Shown in pieces: positions 53,270-63,038 of a stretch of DNA of 64,000 nucleotides. Numbering within the stretch: the stretch's first letter is position 1; each line of letters begins with the position of its first letter. The position numbers and the translations under genes were made by a program. Under the pieces are notes generated by a model. It saw only the letters and a program-made list of their open reading frames with translations. It was not told where the DNA came from and searched no databases. The stretch covers positions 372,001 through 436,000 of the forward strand of contig JAEYWY010000017.1 in NCBI GenBank assembly GCA_023428695.1. The letters are read 5' to 3'. This DNA comes from Bacteroidota bacterium (GTDB taxonomy: Bacteria > Bacteroidota > Bacteroidia > Cytophagales > Cyclobacteriaceae).

Positions 53270-54313
53270 TTACAGCGTAGCCATGTCGATGACGAAACGA
53301 TAGCGCACATCGCCTGCGAGCATGCGGTCGTAGGCCTCGTTTATGTATGCCATATCGATAACTTCGACATCAGAGACGATATCGTTGGTTCCACAATAGT
53401 CAAGCATCTCCTGCGTTTCGGGGAGACCGCCGATCATTGAACCGGCAATACTTTTGCGCTGAGCCAGGAGGTTAAACACGCCGATCTCAACAGGTTTTGG
53501 AGGCGCTCCAACGCAAATAAGGGTACCGTTGGTCGCGAGCAGCTTCAGCAGGGCATTGTAATCATGCGGAGCGGATACGGTATCGACGATAAAATCAAAA
53601 TAGCCGCGGTGTTGTCTCATACTCTGGCTATTTGTAGTGAGGAGGAATTTCTGAGCACCAAGTCGTCTCGCGTCGGCTTCCTTCTTCGGCGAGGTGCTCA
53701 ACATCGTCACCTCGGCGCCGAATGCTGCTGCGAACTTCACTGCCATGTGTCCCAGACCACCCAGACCGGACACGCCCACACGATGATTGCGTCCGATGTT
53801 CCAATGTCGCAAGGGCGACCACGTTGTAACGCCCGCGCACAAGAGTGGTGCAACTCCTTCAAGAGGGAGATTACCCGGGACTTTCAGAACGAAATTTTCA
53901 TGAACGACAATTTCTTTTGAATAGCCGCCGTAAGTCGGAGTTACCCCGTCGCGTTCGTAGCTGTTGTACGTTCCGACAGAACCGTTTCGACAGTACTGCT
54001 CCATGCCGTGGCGGCAATTTTCGCACGTGCGGCAGGAATCCACGAGGCATCCAACCGCCGCGAGGTCGCCTGTTTTGAATTTTGTTACTTTATCACCGAC
54101 AGACTTCACACGGCCTACGATTTCATGACCGGGTACCATAGGGTATATCGATCCGCCCCATTCATTTCGTACCTGGTGAATATCAGAATGGCAGACGCCG
54201 CAATAAAGTATCTCAAAATGAACATCAGACGGTCCCGGCTTCCTGCGCGTAATCTGAAAAGGCGCGAGGGGCATATCTGAACCTTGTGCTGCATAACTCT
54301 TTACTTTCTTCAT
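53270..54313 (-). CDS. Zinc-dependent NAD(P) alcohol dehydrogenase (YahK/CAD type)
   Basis: The 347-residue MDR-superfamily enzyme has the catalytic-zinc motifs YCGVCHSDIHQVRNEWGG and PGHEIVGRV. The structural-zinc Cys cluster is in GCLVDSCRTCENCRHGMEQY, and the coenzyme site is GLGGLGHMAVKFAAAFGAEV. This places it among YahK/cinnamyl-alcohol dehydrogenase-like aldehyde reductases. It begins 20 bp after the PAP2 gene on the same strand, but the two functions are not obviously linked. Confidence 0.92.
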   Translation of the reverse strand: MKKVKSYAAQGSDMPLAPFQITRRKPGPSDVHFEILYCGVCHSDIHQVRNEWGGSIYPMVPGHEIVGRVKSVGDKVTKFKTGDLAAVGCLVDSCRTCENCRHGMEQYCRNGSVGTYNSYERDGVTPTYGGYSKEIVVHENFVLKVPGNLPLEGVAPLLCAGVTTWSPLRHWNIGRNHRVGVSGLGGLGHMAVKFAAAFGAEVTMLSTSPKKEADARRLGAQKFLLTTNSQSMRQHRGYFDFIVDTVSAPHDYNALLKLLATNGTLICVGAPPKPVEIGVFNLLAQRKSIAGSMIGGLPETQEMLDYCGTNDIVSDVEVIDMAYINEAYDRMLAGDVRYRFVIDMATL

Positions 54314-54333
54314 GATTTGTTTTTTCGTTTCAT

Positions 54334-55113
54334 TTATCCAGCCTGCTGACGTACATCGGTACCGTTGTCACGTGATCGTTCAATTTTACGAAGTTTTCGT
54401 TTTCGCATCAGGTCGATCACGTCAAAAACAATCGCACAGAATGTAACCCAAATCAATCCGCCTATATATCCGGCGAGCACGTCGGAAGGAAAGTGAACGC
54501 CGAGATAAATACGACTGAACCCAATCAGGAAAATATGTATCGAAAGCAGACTAATCAAGGGAATCTTGAGTAAGCGGTTCACTTTATACCGTGCTGTCAG
54601 GAATATGAGAAACCCATAGAAACCCATAGCACTCATCGCGTGTCCGCTCGGATAACTGAGCGTGTTCACCGATACGAGATGCTCAGCTGCGGGACGCGAC
54701 CGGTTGACAAATTCCTTTAACGCCATGTTCGACAACGTCGCGAGCAATAAAACAGATACAGTCTGTAGAATATACTTCCAATTATACCGCCGGATCAGAA
54801 AGAAAATAACGAGCAGTGCAATTATTACAATGTAGCCAACGGTGTCGCCGACGTTGGTAATAAACGTCAGGAATTGGGTAAGCCTGTCGCTTCGCCATGA
54901 TACCACTTCCGCCGTGACGTCGCGATCAAACACCTCCAGATTGTTTTCGACTAGTTCTTCTGTGAGATCGACGAACCCGTTTATTGCTGCCACACAAATA
55001 ATCAGTGCGATAACGATGGTGATGTAATACGGCAAATCTTCGTTCCGGTAGTGGAGCTCTTCGCGAAAAAAACGCCGGATAAATGCGATAAACCTTCTTA
55101 AGAGTTCCTCCAT
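54334..55113 (-). CDS. PAP2-family membrane phosphatase
   Basis: The 259-residue protein has six or so helices and the three PAP2 motifs: KEFVNRSRP, SYPSGHAMSAMGFYGF and SRIYLGVHFPSDVLAGYIGG. It probably dephosphorylates undecaprenyl pyrophosphate or phosphatidyl phosphates on the outer face of the inner membrane. The basic C-terminus ends RSRDNGTDVRQQAG. GTACATGT lies 10 bp before its start codon (55123-55130). Confidence 0.92.
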   Translation of the reverse strand: MEELLRRFIAFIRRFFREELHYRNEDLPYYITIVIALIICVAAINGFVDLTEELVENNLEVFDRDVTAEVVSWRSDRLTQFLTFITNVGDTVGYIVIIALLVIFFLIRRYNWKYILQTVSVLLLATLSNMALKEFVNRSRPAAEHLVSVNTLSYPSGHAMSAMGFYGFLIFLTARYKVNRLLKIPLISLLSIHIFLIGFSRIYLGVHFPSDVLAGYIGGLIWVTFCAIVFDVIDLMRKRKLRKIERSRDNGTDVRQQAG

Positions 55114-55224
55114 ACGCTAAATGTACATGTCTCAACCGGAAAACAAAATGTTGGCGAAACTTCAGTGCCTGGTGCACGTTGAGACGACGTGTAAAGAGGA
55201 AATTTGTTTGAAAGACTTACCGGA

Positions 55225-55560
55225 CTATTTCTTGTCATGAAAGATGTCCGTATCCCACCCTCTGAATTCGTAATACTTCCGCTTCGGCTCGCCGGTCCAG
55301 CCGTTAATCCCTTTTTTCCGTGGCAGATACCAGGCATGAATATAGAGAACAGGAAGCAATGACGCCACAATAAGCCCGATGGCAAATTCGCGTCCGGCAA
55401 ATATTGAAATGGTACAGATGATAGCAATCATCAGGATGTATTTTCCGATCCGCCTCCACACCGGAGTTCTTTCTTCAAAATGACCCATTGCCATGTTGCC
55501 AACAGCGAATATGATACTGACGATGGCAACTTCAAACCAAAGTGAATCCGTTGACCACAT
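55225..55560 (-). CDS. Small hypothetical membrane protein
   Basis: The 111-residue protein has about three membrane helices (VAIVSIIFAVGNMAMGHF, YILMIAIICTISIFAG, FAIGLIVASLLPVLYIHAWY) and a basic aromatic tail ending RGWDTDIFHDKK. No family is recognised. It stands alone between the TPR gene and the PAP2 gene, all on the minus strand, with more than 60 bp on each side. Confidence 0.7.
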   Translation of the reverse strand: MWSTDSLWFEVAIVSIIFAVGNMAMGHFEERTPVWRRIGKYILMIAIICTISIFAGREFAIGLIVASLLPVLYIHAWYLPRKKGINGWTGEPKRKYYEFRGWDTDIFHDKK

Positions 55561-55620
55561 AGCCCTGATTTTAGTATATGAATATAGAAAGCTTATGCTA
55601 CCGCGTCTGCGGCTGCCACA

Positions 55621-57558
55621 CTATTTTGTGAGGTTAGCCAGCATTTGTTCTGCTTGTTGGTTACCGAGAGAAAGTGCGGTCCGAAAATCGCTCTCAGCTT
55701 TCGAGGACTTACCCATCGTCATCCATGCTTTGCCACGCTCGAGATATGCCAAAGCGTTCTTCTTATCAAATCTGATTGCTTCATCAAATGCTTTTACGGC
55801 GTCATCCTGGTGACGATTCTTGAAATAGACCATACCGGAAACCGTGAGCAGAAAAGAGTGATGTGATTTTTCTGCGTCCCGGCGGCTGTTTCTCAGCGCC
55901 CTGTGAATATCTGCTTCAATGGGTTTCCATTCATTACGAAGGAGATGAACGGTGAACTTTTTGACCCAGCCCTCTGTGAAGGTCGGTGTACCATCTGCAA
56001 TCCGATTGATGTACGTCATCGCGGCGGTTGTATCACCCGCAAGGAAAACAGAGTCAATCAGACTGGACGCATCGGCGAATTTGATTAATTCACGATTGCC
56101 CGAAGAAGAAAAATCCGCATATGCATTAAGCCGATCATTACATTTCAGGTATGCCATTCCCCGATAGCCCACAACTTCCTCGTCTGTACTGTCGTGTTGC
56201 AGGTATTTGTCGTAGTCCGCTATTGCCTTTCTGAACTCGTCGAGATAATAATACGAGACACCGCGCATGCGATAAATCACATAGGATTCAGGATTAAGCC
56301 TGAGTACATCGGTCAAATCTATAACCGACTGTTTCCAATCCTTGAGTTCCTGCGCATAGATACCGCGCTTCTTGTGGGCATCAGCAATATCGTTATCCAG
56401 AGCCAGCGCCTTGTTGTAGTAAACCAGGGCTTCGGCATGTTTCCCTTTATGTTCGTGAGCTACGGCCATTAAATACATGGCAAGGGGTTCGCGTTTCGGG
56501 TTATATACCCTTTCAAGTATTAAAATTGCCCTGTCAAAGTCTTCGGTAATAATATGGCAGTAGGCCTGTTTTAGTTTCAGTCCATCGTCTTCTTCCAAAC
56601 CATAAACGCGTCTAACGGTATAGGCACCCGCATTCTGGAGATCGATTTTTTTGTCCATCCAGGTCTGCTGGCCCTTGAACGCGTTGTCGCTAAGCTCTGT
56701 ATTTCTTATCACCTTGTGAAAATCCGAAAACGCCTGACTGAACTCACCTTCGTTGGTGAGATAGAGGCCGCGCAAAAACAACGCGATGAGGTGGTTGGGA
56801 CTTACAGAAAGCAGCGACGTCAGATCCTTAATACACTGGCGCTTATCCCGATCGTGAGCGAGAATTGCGCGAAACAGCAGAGCCGTCTTTTGCAGCGAAT
56901 CGTACAAAAGAACGCGATCGAGATGATGGAGTGCGGCCTGAGGATTCTGCTGAGCGACGAGATCCATAAGCGACAACATGATTCGCGCGTCATGAAAAAG
57001 GCTGTCGGCGGCGATACAATCGCGGTAGCTGGTCGTGGCGATTCGTGGTTGATTCTGATTCAGATTGATCTCTCCACGTACATAGTGAGCCACTGGTTTC
57101 GACTTATCGAGGCGGATCGCTTTGTTGATGGCGCGTTCGCTTTCATCGTGGACACCGAGAAGATGGAGAACCTTGGCATGTTCAACGTTCGCCTCGTAAC
57201 TCTTTGGATTAAGATTAAGAACCTTTTCAAGATCATACAACGCTGACCCAAGTTTCCGTTGTTTTTTCCAGGCTGCGGCGCGGAAATAATAAGCCTGCCA
57301 AAATTTCGGGGCCTTCGTTATTACATTCGAAAAAGCTGCCTCGGCGATATCAAACTTATCTTCCAGTAAATTATTGAGGCCTTCATTAAAATCTGCCTGG
57401 AGCGCCGGATCCATTTTCCAGTCAACCGGGATCTCTTCGTAAGCCCATATCCGTGCTTTCGAAAATTCTTCGAAGGCTGCTGAAAACATTTCACCCTGCC
57501 CGTATGCAAGCCGCGCAAATCCGACCAGGAACAACGAAATACAAACCTTAAGATTCAT
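55621..57558 (-). CDS. Secreted tetratricopeptide-repeat protein
   Basis: The 645-residue protein (ATG 57558) has a signal peptide (MNLKVCISLFLVGFARLAYG then Q) and is otherwise almost entirely TPR helices. Typical units are YYFRAAAWKKQRKLGSALYD, and AYLERGKAWMTMGKSSKAES at the end. It is probably a periplasmic scaffold. The TTG upstream at 57594 lies inside a promoter-like element and is rejected. It is next to the LytTR regulator, also read on the minus strand, but with a gap of about 180 bp. Confidence 0.83.
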   Translation of the reverse strand: MNLKVCISLFLVGFARLAYGQGEMFSAAFEEFSKARIWAYEEIPVDWKMDPALQADFNEGLNNLLEDKFDIAEAAFSNVITKAPKFWQAYYFRAAAWKKQRKLGSALYDLEKVLNLNPKSYEANVEHAKVLHLLGVHDESERAINKAIRLDKSKPVAHYVRGEINLNQNQPRIATTSYRDCIAADSLFHDARIMLSLMDLVAQQNPQAALHHLDRVLLYDSLQKTALLFRAILAHDRDKRQCIKDLTSLLSVSPNHLIALFLRGLYLTNEGEFSQAFSDFHKVIRNTELSDNAFKGQQTWMDKKIDLQNAGAYTVRRVYGLEEDDGLKLKQAYCHIITEDFDRAILILERVYNPKREPLAMYLMAVAHEHKGKHAEALVYYNKALALDNDIADAHKKRGIYAQELKDWKQSVIDLTDVLRLNPESYVIYRMRGVSYYYLDEFRKAIADYDKYLQHDSTDEEVVGYRGMAYLKCNDRLNAYADFSSSGNRELIKFADASSLIDSVFLAGDTTAAMTYINRIADGTPTFTEGWVKKFTVHLLRNEWKPIEADIHRALRNSRRDAEKSHHSFLLTVSGMVYFKNRHQDDAVKAFDEAIRFDKKNALAYLERGKAWMTMGKSSKAESDFRTALSLGNQQAEQMLANLTK

Positions 57559-57591
57559 GACAACTATCTGATTGTAACCGGAGAGGGGATA

Positions 57592-57599
57592 CAAAGGTA
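57592..57599 (-). promoter_or_regulatory. Bacteroidota -7 promoter element for the TPR gene
   Basis: The minus strand reads TACCTTTG, a perfect TAnnTTTG match, 34 nt before ATG 57558. A TTTG with 15 bp between it and the -7 element lies near the -33 position. Confidence 0.5.
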
Positions 57600-57738
57600 C
57601 TGGTTAAATCGTCCCAAAAAAAGTCCAGGATCGCCCCAACATTACATGCGCGGGCAACATCCGCTACACTGCTACCAGAGCGCAATCATGACCGGACGAA
57701 CTGACAAAAATCATTGGATGTCCTCGCAACAAGAAATG

Positions 57739-58491
57739 CTACATCTTGCTAAAGAATTCGAGGAACTCAGCTTTGCGATTGGGTGCAACATCAAGTTCCC
57801 GGTTATTCTTCATGGTAACGGTGCCACCCTTTCCCTTTGAGTACCGTATCACAAACCCCGGATTAATCAGCCATGACCGATGTATACGAAAGAAAGAATG
57901 GGGCTTCAGAACGTCTTCCACAAATTTGAGTGTGCGACAAATCAACAGGTCCTTCCGGTCCTCAAAATGGAAGCGCGTGAAGTTATCCACAGCTTCACAA
58001 TACATGATCGCACTAACAGGCACAACTTCAAAACCTTCGAGGGTCGGCAACATTATCTTTTGGTTTCCCGGTGCGCCATTTGTCCGGAGGTTGTCGAGCA
58101 ATATTGATGCGTGCCGCATGTAGTCCTCACGTTGTCGTTCCTGCCGAATCTTTTCAACCGCCCGCACAAGTTCATCGATATCAATAGGCTTGAGCAGGTA
58201 ATACGCGGCACTCTGATTTAATGCCTGTATACCATAAGAATCGAATGCAGTAACAAACACCGTTTCAAAGGTAACCGGGTCAGCTTTCTGCAGCAGGTCG
58301 AAACCATTGCCGTAAGGCATTTCAATATCGAGAAACACAACGTCGGGGTTATGCTCGCGAATCGCAGCCAGCCCGGTGCTTACGGACTCACCGAAACCAC
58401 ACACAGACACATCCGGACAGTACCGCTGAAGATAACCAGCCAGAATTTCGCGGCTGTCCTTTTCATCGTCAACAATTACAGCTTTAAGCAT
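57739..58491 (-). CDS. LytTR-family response regulator
   Basis: The 250-residue protein has a receiver domain with Asp55 (VVFLDIEMPYGNGFDLL) and switch Lys in YYLLKPIDIDELV. A C-terminal LytTR DNA-binding domain shows YCEAVDNFTRFHFEDRKDLL and PHSFFRIHRSWLINPGFVIR. ATG 58491 overlaps the kinase 3' end by 8 bp. A further ATG at 58521 would lengthen the overlap and is less likely. It pairs with the LytS-type kinase. Confidence 0.94.
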   Translation of the reverse strand: MLKAVIVDDEKDSREILAGYLQRYCPDVSVCGFGESVSTGLAAIREHNPDVVFLDIEMPYGNGFDLLQKADPVTFETVFVTAFDSYGIQALNQSAAYYLLKPIDIDELVRAVEKIRQERQREDYMRHASILLDNLRTNGAPGNQKIMLPTLEGFEVVPVSAIMYCEAVDNFTRFHFEDRKDLLICRTLKFVEDVLKPHSFFRIHRSWLINPGFVIRYSKGKGGTVTMKNNRELDVAPNRKAEFLEFFSKM

Positions 58492-60427
58492 ACGTTTTGC
58501 TTGTTTGAACCGCAGGAACATACAACGTCACAACGGTACCACCATCATCAGGTTTATCAAAGATCTCAACCCTGCAACGACTCCGGTACACGGAATTGAT
58601 AATATCGAGACGTTCACGAATGTTCTTAAGGCCGGTGGACTGATGTTTCTGCTGGTTCTCGGTTTTGAGTTCCGCGGAACGCCGGCGACCAATGCCGTTA
58701 TCGGATATTGTGATTACAATATTATCCGTCTGTTGTTCGATCTTCACCGACAGGAAACCCTTCGACTCGCGGTAACGCAGCCCGTGCCACACGGCGTTTT
58801 CGATATAAGGCTGAACCAGCATCGGCGGAATTTCGACGGTGTCACCATTTATCTCGTCATCGACTGTGATTTCGTAATCGAACTTGTCGCGGAACCGGTA
58901 ATGCTCCAGTTTGAGATAAAGCGAAATAATTTCTTTCTCCTTGCTCAACGGAATAAAGTCAAGCTGACTGTTTTCGAGAACGAGTCGCATGAGTCGCGAA
59001 AACTCGGTGAGAAATTTATTGGCAGCACGTTCATCCTGTTGTGCCACAAAATGGTTTACCGAGTTCAAAGCATTGAAGATAAAATGCGGATTCATCTGAC
59101 TTCGCAGCGACTTCAGCGCGAGCAACTGGTTTGCAGTTCTGCTGGCTCGCGCACTTCGGTAAATGAAAAAGGAAGTCACCGCAATGATGACTATTATGAG
59201 AATCAACCCATAGATGATGAGCTTCTGACGAAACACCATGGCCTGCGCGAGTTGTTCTTCCTGCTTACTTATCGCGATGTATGATGAAATCTCCCCGATA
59301 TCACGTTGCGTCCGGAGGATCTCGGCTCTTTGCTGAATGCGTTTCTCCTCTTCCGCCTCATTCCGGGTAACGGCCTCGCTATACTTCCGGTAAGTAGCGA
59401 GCGCATCGGTAGTGTTGCCATAATTCCGGTGAAGTTCCGCCAATGAAAGGAACGCTTCGGCCTGTTTCTTCGGATCCGATACGGTGTCCGCAATCAGCGC
59501 GGCATCTCTCAGTTCCCTGAGCGCTTCGCTTGTGTTTCCTTTTGCGATAAGTGTACTTCCCAACTCCACCTTGTCGCGGGCCACTTCGCCAAAGTTCTTT
59601 ATATCGGTATTGTAATCGATTGACGAATTCAAAAGCTCAATTTTTTCGTCGTATCGTTTTTGTTCGTCCAATACCTGCGCGATATCGTCTTTTGCGCTCC
59701 GCATTTCCTGTTCCTGGGCGCGCGGAGCAGAACCGGAATTGGAACGTAACGTATTCTGACCCTGGCGCAGATTGCGAACCGATTCCTCAACCTGTTTTGT
59801 GCGCGCATAGATACGAGCCCGTTGGTTGTCGATCCGTGCCTGCTGCAACGGGGAAACACCAGCCTTTGTCCGCTCAACGGAAGCAAGCACTTCCAGCGCT
59901 TCGTCATAGCGTTCCTGACGGTAATACACCTCGGACTCATCGATCGCTGCTTTCACTCGCGTTTCCGTGTCCGGATTATATGACCGCAGCGTTCTCAGAT
60001 TTTCAAGTGCGCTTGAATAGTTGCCCAACTCAAGATTGGCTTTCGCCAGTCCCGACAAGGAGGCAATGACTGGCCCCGCGCTGACGATTTTGCGGGTATT
60101 GAGTTTGTTATATGCCTGGGTAAAGTTGTCTCTCGCGAGTTGCCATTCGGTAATGCCGAGATTGATATCGCCCATCAATATGTAGCATCGGCTTTCGGCA
60201 ACAACATCCTGTCTGATCAGACTAATAGCAAGCGCTTCTTTAACGCGTTCAAGAGCTTCCGAAGGGGCGGATTGCCGCAGCAACTCTGCTTCTTCAAGCA
60301 GCGCATTCATTTCGTTAGCGCTCGACTCACGTTTTAACTTATCGTAGCTCGAGCTCTTTTTTGATTCCTGAGCAAACGTGTGACACGTTATCAATACAAA
60401 AAACGTAAATGCGACAAGTCGGGCCAT
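58484..60427 (-). CDS. LytS-type TPR sensor histidine kinase
   Basis: The 647-residue protein has a signal-like N-terminus (VAFTFFVLITCHTFAQ), a large TPR sensor region (residues about 20-395) and a membrane helix near 402-422. The His_kinase (LytS/YehU) domain has His448 in LRSQMNPHFIFNALNSVNHF. A C-terminal ATPase domain holds ENAVWHGLRYRESKGFL and DNGIGRRRSAELK. It overlaps its LytTR regulator by 8 bp. The TPR region suggests that it senses a protein or peptide in the periplasm. Confidence 0.93.
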   Translation of the reverse strand: MARLVAFTFFVLITCHTFAQESKKSSSYDKLKRESSANEMNALLEEAELLRQSAPSEALERVKEALAISLIRQDVVAESRCYILMGDINLGITEWQLARDNFTQAYNKLNTRKIVSAGPVIASLSGLAKANLELGNYSSALENLRTLRSYNPDTETRVKAAIDESEVYYRQERYDEALEVLASVERTKAGVSPLQQARIDNQRARIYARTKQVEESVRNLRQGQNTLRSNSGSAPRAQEQEMRSAKDDIAQVLDEQKRYDEKIELLNSSIDYNTDIKNFGEVARDKVELGSTLIAKGNTSEALRELRDAALIADTVSDPKKQAEAFLSLAELHRNYGNTTDALATYRKYSEAVTRNEAEEEKRIQQRAEILRTQRDIGEISSYIAISKQEEQLAQAMVFRQKLIIYGLILIIVIIAVTSFFIYRSARASRTANQLLALKSLRSQMNPHFIFNALNSVNHFVAQQDERAANKFLTEFSRLMRLVLENSQLDFIPLSKEKEIISLYLKLEHYRFRDKFDYEITVDDEINGDTVEIPPMLVQPYIENAVWHGLRYRESKGFLSVKIEQQTDNIVITISDNGIGRRRSAELKTENQQKHQSTGLKNIRERLDIINSVYRSRCRVEIFDKPDDGGTVVTLYVPAVQTSKTYA

Positions 60428-60606
60428 AACTCAGCAAAGCCACAAGTTAATACTTAATTTTTTGACCATTTGACGCAGAAATAGCTAAAAAGGCGAGTTG
60501 GCGGAGTGACCTGACTCATTCACCCGGTAGAAAGTCACCGTCACTAAGTCCAAGTATCTAATTCACTTTTTTGACGTGAAGTTTACCAAAAGAAACTGAA
60601 CCGAAT

Positions 60607-61758
60607 ATGAAAGCTTTAATTGGTAAACACATGCTCTCGTTCGCATTTGCATCATTCCTTGCCCTGTCTGCCGGAATGGTCAAAGCCAACACGAATCCCG
60701 ATGGCGCCGATCCGGACGCAAAAGGTCAAAGTATCATGCTGGCTCTGCTCCTTGACACCAGCAATAGTATGGATGGTCTCATTGACCAAGCGAAGTCACA
60801 ACTGTGGCGGATAGTAAATGAACTCGCCCAGGCAAAATGCGGTGATGGCACAAAACCCAACATCCGCATCGCGCTCTATGAGTACGGAAATGACAGACTG
60901 CCTTCATCGGAAGGATACATCAGGCTGGTAAGTCCGTTGACAAGCGATCTTGATCTGATTTCAGAAAAACTTTTCGCGCTTACCACAAATGGTGGCAACG
61001 AATATTGCGGCCAGGTAATTCGTACGTCGCTCCGGCAACTTGATTGGTCTTTATCGAAAGCCGACCTGAAAATGATCTTTATCGCAGGTAACGAACCATT
61101 CACCCAGGGTGAAGTACCCTACAGGGTGGCTTGCGAACTCGCAAAAGAAAAGGATGTAATTGTGAACACTATTTTTTGTGGTGACTATGAAGAGGGCATT
61201 CGTACAGCGTGGAAGTCCGGTGCCGATTTCACGGGCGGAACGTATATGAGTATCGAACAGAACCGGCGGACGGTCTATATCGCGACACCGTACGATTCCC
61301 GAATAGATGCGCTCAACGATGAACTGAATCGGACATACCTGTACTACGGCACACACGGAAGAGCCAAGAAAGAGCTACAAAGCACGCAGGATCAGAACGC
61401 CGCGTCCTACGGCCAGGCCAATAAGGTTGAACGGACCATTTCAAAATCAACCCACGCGTACAAGAACAGCAGTTGGGATTTGGTTGACGCCGCCAGGGAT
61501 GACGAGAAAGTAGTTGCCGAAACAAGTGAAGATCAACTCCCGGCTGAAATGAAGGGGATGACGATCGAACAACGGAAGCAGTATGTGCAAAAGAAAAGTG
61601 CAGACCGTGCCAGAATTCAGAAAGAAATTCAGGACCTGAGTGTAAAAAGACAGGAGTACATCAAAGCAAACAAGAAGACTGAAGACGCGGCCATGCTGGA
61701 TAAGGCGTTGATCGAGGCGATCAGGAAAGAGGCGAAGTCGCGGAATCTTTCGTGGTAG
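60607..61758 (+). CDS. Secreted vWA-domain protein
   Basis: The 383-residue protein has an N-terminal signal (LSFAFASFLALSAGMVKA) and a vWA domain with an intact MIDAS start, LLLDTSNSMDGLIDQAKSQL. Thr and Asp positions follow in the same fold (TNGGNEYCGQVIRTSL, FIAGNEPFTQGEVPY). The C-terminal third is a charged coiled-coil region (EQRKQYVQKKSADRARIQKE). Such proteins bind divalent cations and partner proteins. It stands alone, without an adjacent moxR. Confidence 0.85.
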   Translation: MKALIGKHMLSFAFASFLALSAGMVKANTNPDGADPDAKGQSIMLALLLDTSNSMDGLIDQAKSQLWRIVNELAQAKCGDGTKPNIRIALYEYGNDRLPSSEGYIRLVSPLTSDLDLISEKLFALTTNGGNEYCGQVIRTSLRQLDWSLSKADLKMIFIAGNEPFTQGEVPYRVACELAKEKDVIVNTIFCGDYEEGIRTAWKSGADFTGGTYMSIEQNRRTVYIATPYDSRIDALNDELNRTYLYYGTHGRAKKELQSTQDQNAASYGQANKVERTISKSTHAYKNSSWDLVDAARDDEKVVAETSEDQLPAEMKGMTIEQRKQYVQKKSADRARIQKEIQDLSVKRQEYIKANKKTEDAAMLDKALIEAIRKEAKSRNLSW

Positions 61759-61780
61759 TGTTACCGTTGGCTTAATTATT

Positions 61781-61820
61781 ACTGCCGGGCATTGCATAGC
61801 GATCGTCCGGCAGTTGTTTT
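61781..61820 (+). terminator. Terminator-like hairpin after the vWA gene
   Basis: The stem ACTGCCGG (61781-61788) with its complement at 61807-61814 encloses an 18-base loop and is followed by a T-rich run. It lies between convergent genes. Confidence 0.6.
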
Positions 61821-62038
61821 TAGCGGGGGTTACCCTCCTCGTCCCGGCGCCGGCCGCGCCGCTTGCGCAATATCACGTACAGTACTACCATCAATACCGG
61901 AACACCTATGTATAACAGGATGTTGGCCGGATCTGAAAAATCAACAGGTTCTGATTGATGGGGGATGTCACGCGGAATCTGGGCTGCGACCACCGCCGGT
62001 ATGAATGAGTAAACTATTACCAGGAATACTTTCTGCAT
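61820..62038 (-). CDS. Small membrane protein with signal peptide
   Basis: The 72-residue protein has a signal peptide (MQKVFLVIVYSFIPAVVA then AQ), a short periplasmic segment and one C-terminal helix (NILLYIGVPVLMVVLYVILR) followed by a basic tail KRRGRRRDEEGNPR. This is the layout of a type I membrane mini-protein. No family name is known to me. It is convergent with the vWA gene. Confidence 0.6.
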   Translation of the reverse strand: MQKVFLVIVYSFIPAVVAAQIPRDIPHQSEPVDFSDPANILLYIGVPVLMVVLYVILRKRRGRRRDEEGNPR

Positions 62039-62100
62039 AAATCAAACGCGTAAAATGGTATGCCGTATCCGTGCCGGACGGTCATGTGGTTTCTTTATAA

Positions 62101-62108
62101 TATATTTG
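62101..62108 (+). promoter_or_regulatory. Bacteroidota -7 promoter element for the BatD-like gene
   Basis: TATATTTG is a perfect TAnnTTTG match, 30 nt before ATG 62138. It lies downstream of the earlier in-frame ATG at 62060, which is therefore unlikely to be used. Confidence 0.5.
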
Positions 62109-62137
62109 TAGTCATGCTCTTTAAAAACGGCGCCCAC

Positions 62138-62863
62138 ATGACCCGGATCGCAGTCTTATTATTTATTTCGACAATCTCAATACAGGCTTTTGCGCAATTT
62201 TCAGAAATCGAGCCGGAAAACCCTCTGCCCCGTGTGGGCCAATCGGTCAACCTGCAGATCAGATTGGACAGGAAAGACCTGTCACTGCTTGAACGCAAGC
62301 CGGAACTAACCGGTGAGGAAACCAGTACACTGCATTCAAACAGGGTTGGGCGTGGTTCGTTTCGGATTACTGAAGTTTTCAAAGATACGGGCAACGTTGT
62401 GGTGGGGCCGTTCACCTTTGTTATCGGCGGTGAGACTTATGTGACGAATTCCATCAAACTGAGTGTTCGCCCAGCGCTTCCCGAGGGCGCACGCGAAGGA
62501 CTTTGGGTCAGCTCCATCCGGCTTAACAATCAATATTACGTAGTCGTTGAACAACGCGTGCCCACCTCCTTCAAACGCGACAGCAATGATCCCAACACAA
62601 TTACCCTGAATAGTTCCGGAGTGAATTTTGCCGAACTCGACACCGACAAATTGCATGAGCGCGGACTTGAATTGATCTCAAGCAGTGAAAGCACCGACAA
62701 TCAGTTTCTTGGAAAGGACATCAGCACCGGTGTCGTTTCATACAAGGTGACTGCTTACAAATTCCGGGCATTGAAGAATTTCAGCGGCAGTATTAAGCTT
62801 GACCGTTCATTTTTCCCGGGCCTTCCAAAACACTTACGGATCGAGGAGGCGGTTCTCAGGTGA
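62138..62863 (+). CDS. Secreted BatD-like protein
   Basis: The 241-residue protein (ATG 62138) has a signal peptide (MTRIAVLLFISTISIQAFA then Q). The mature region, FSEIEPENPLPRVGQSVNLQ then IRLDRKD, followed by GPFTFVIGGETYVTNSIKLS and LWVSSIRLNNQYYVVVEQRV, resembles the Ig-like repeats of BatD. BatD proteins work with MoxR/vWA genes (Bat aerotolerance operon). It lacks the C-terminal membrane helix of full BatD and has no bat neighbours, so the assignment is by similarity only. Confidence 0.6.
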   Translation: MTRIAVLLFISTISIQAFAQFSEIEPENPLPRVGQSVNLQIRLDRKDLSLLERKPELTGEETSTLHSNRVGRGSFRITEVFKDTGNVVVGPFTFVIGGETYVTNSIKLSVRPALPEGAREGLWVSSIRLNNQYYVVVEQRVPTSFKRDSNDPNTITLNSSGVNFAELDTDKLHERGLELISSSESTDNQFLGKDISTGVVSYKVTAYKFRALKNFSGSIKLDRSFFPGLPKHLRIEEAVLR

Positions 62864-63038
62864 GAGATTAGAGGTTATGACCCCGCTCAGGAATCATAAC
62901 CTCATAATTGAAAGGGTCCTGAATGACTCATTGAGTCATCAAATATATGACCCGTCTGACGAGACCATCAACCCTTTTTTTCGGGTACAGGCTAAGCACG
63001 ATATTTATATCCCATGACATTTTTGTGAAACAACACCT

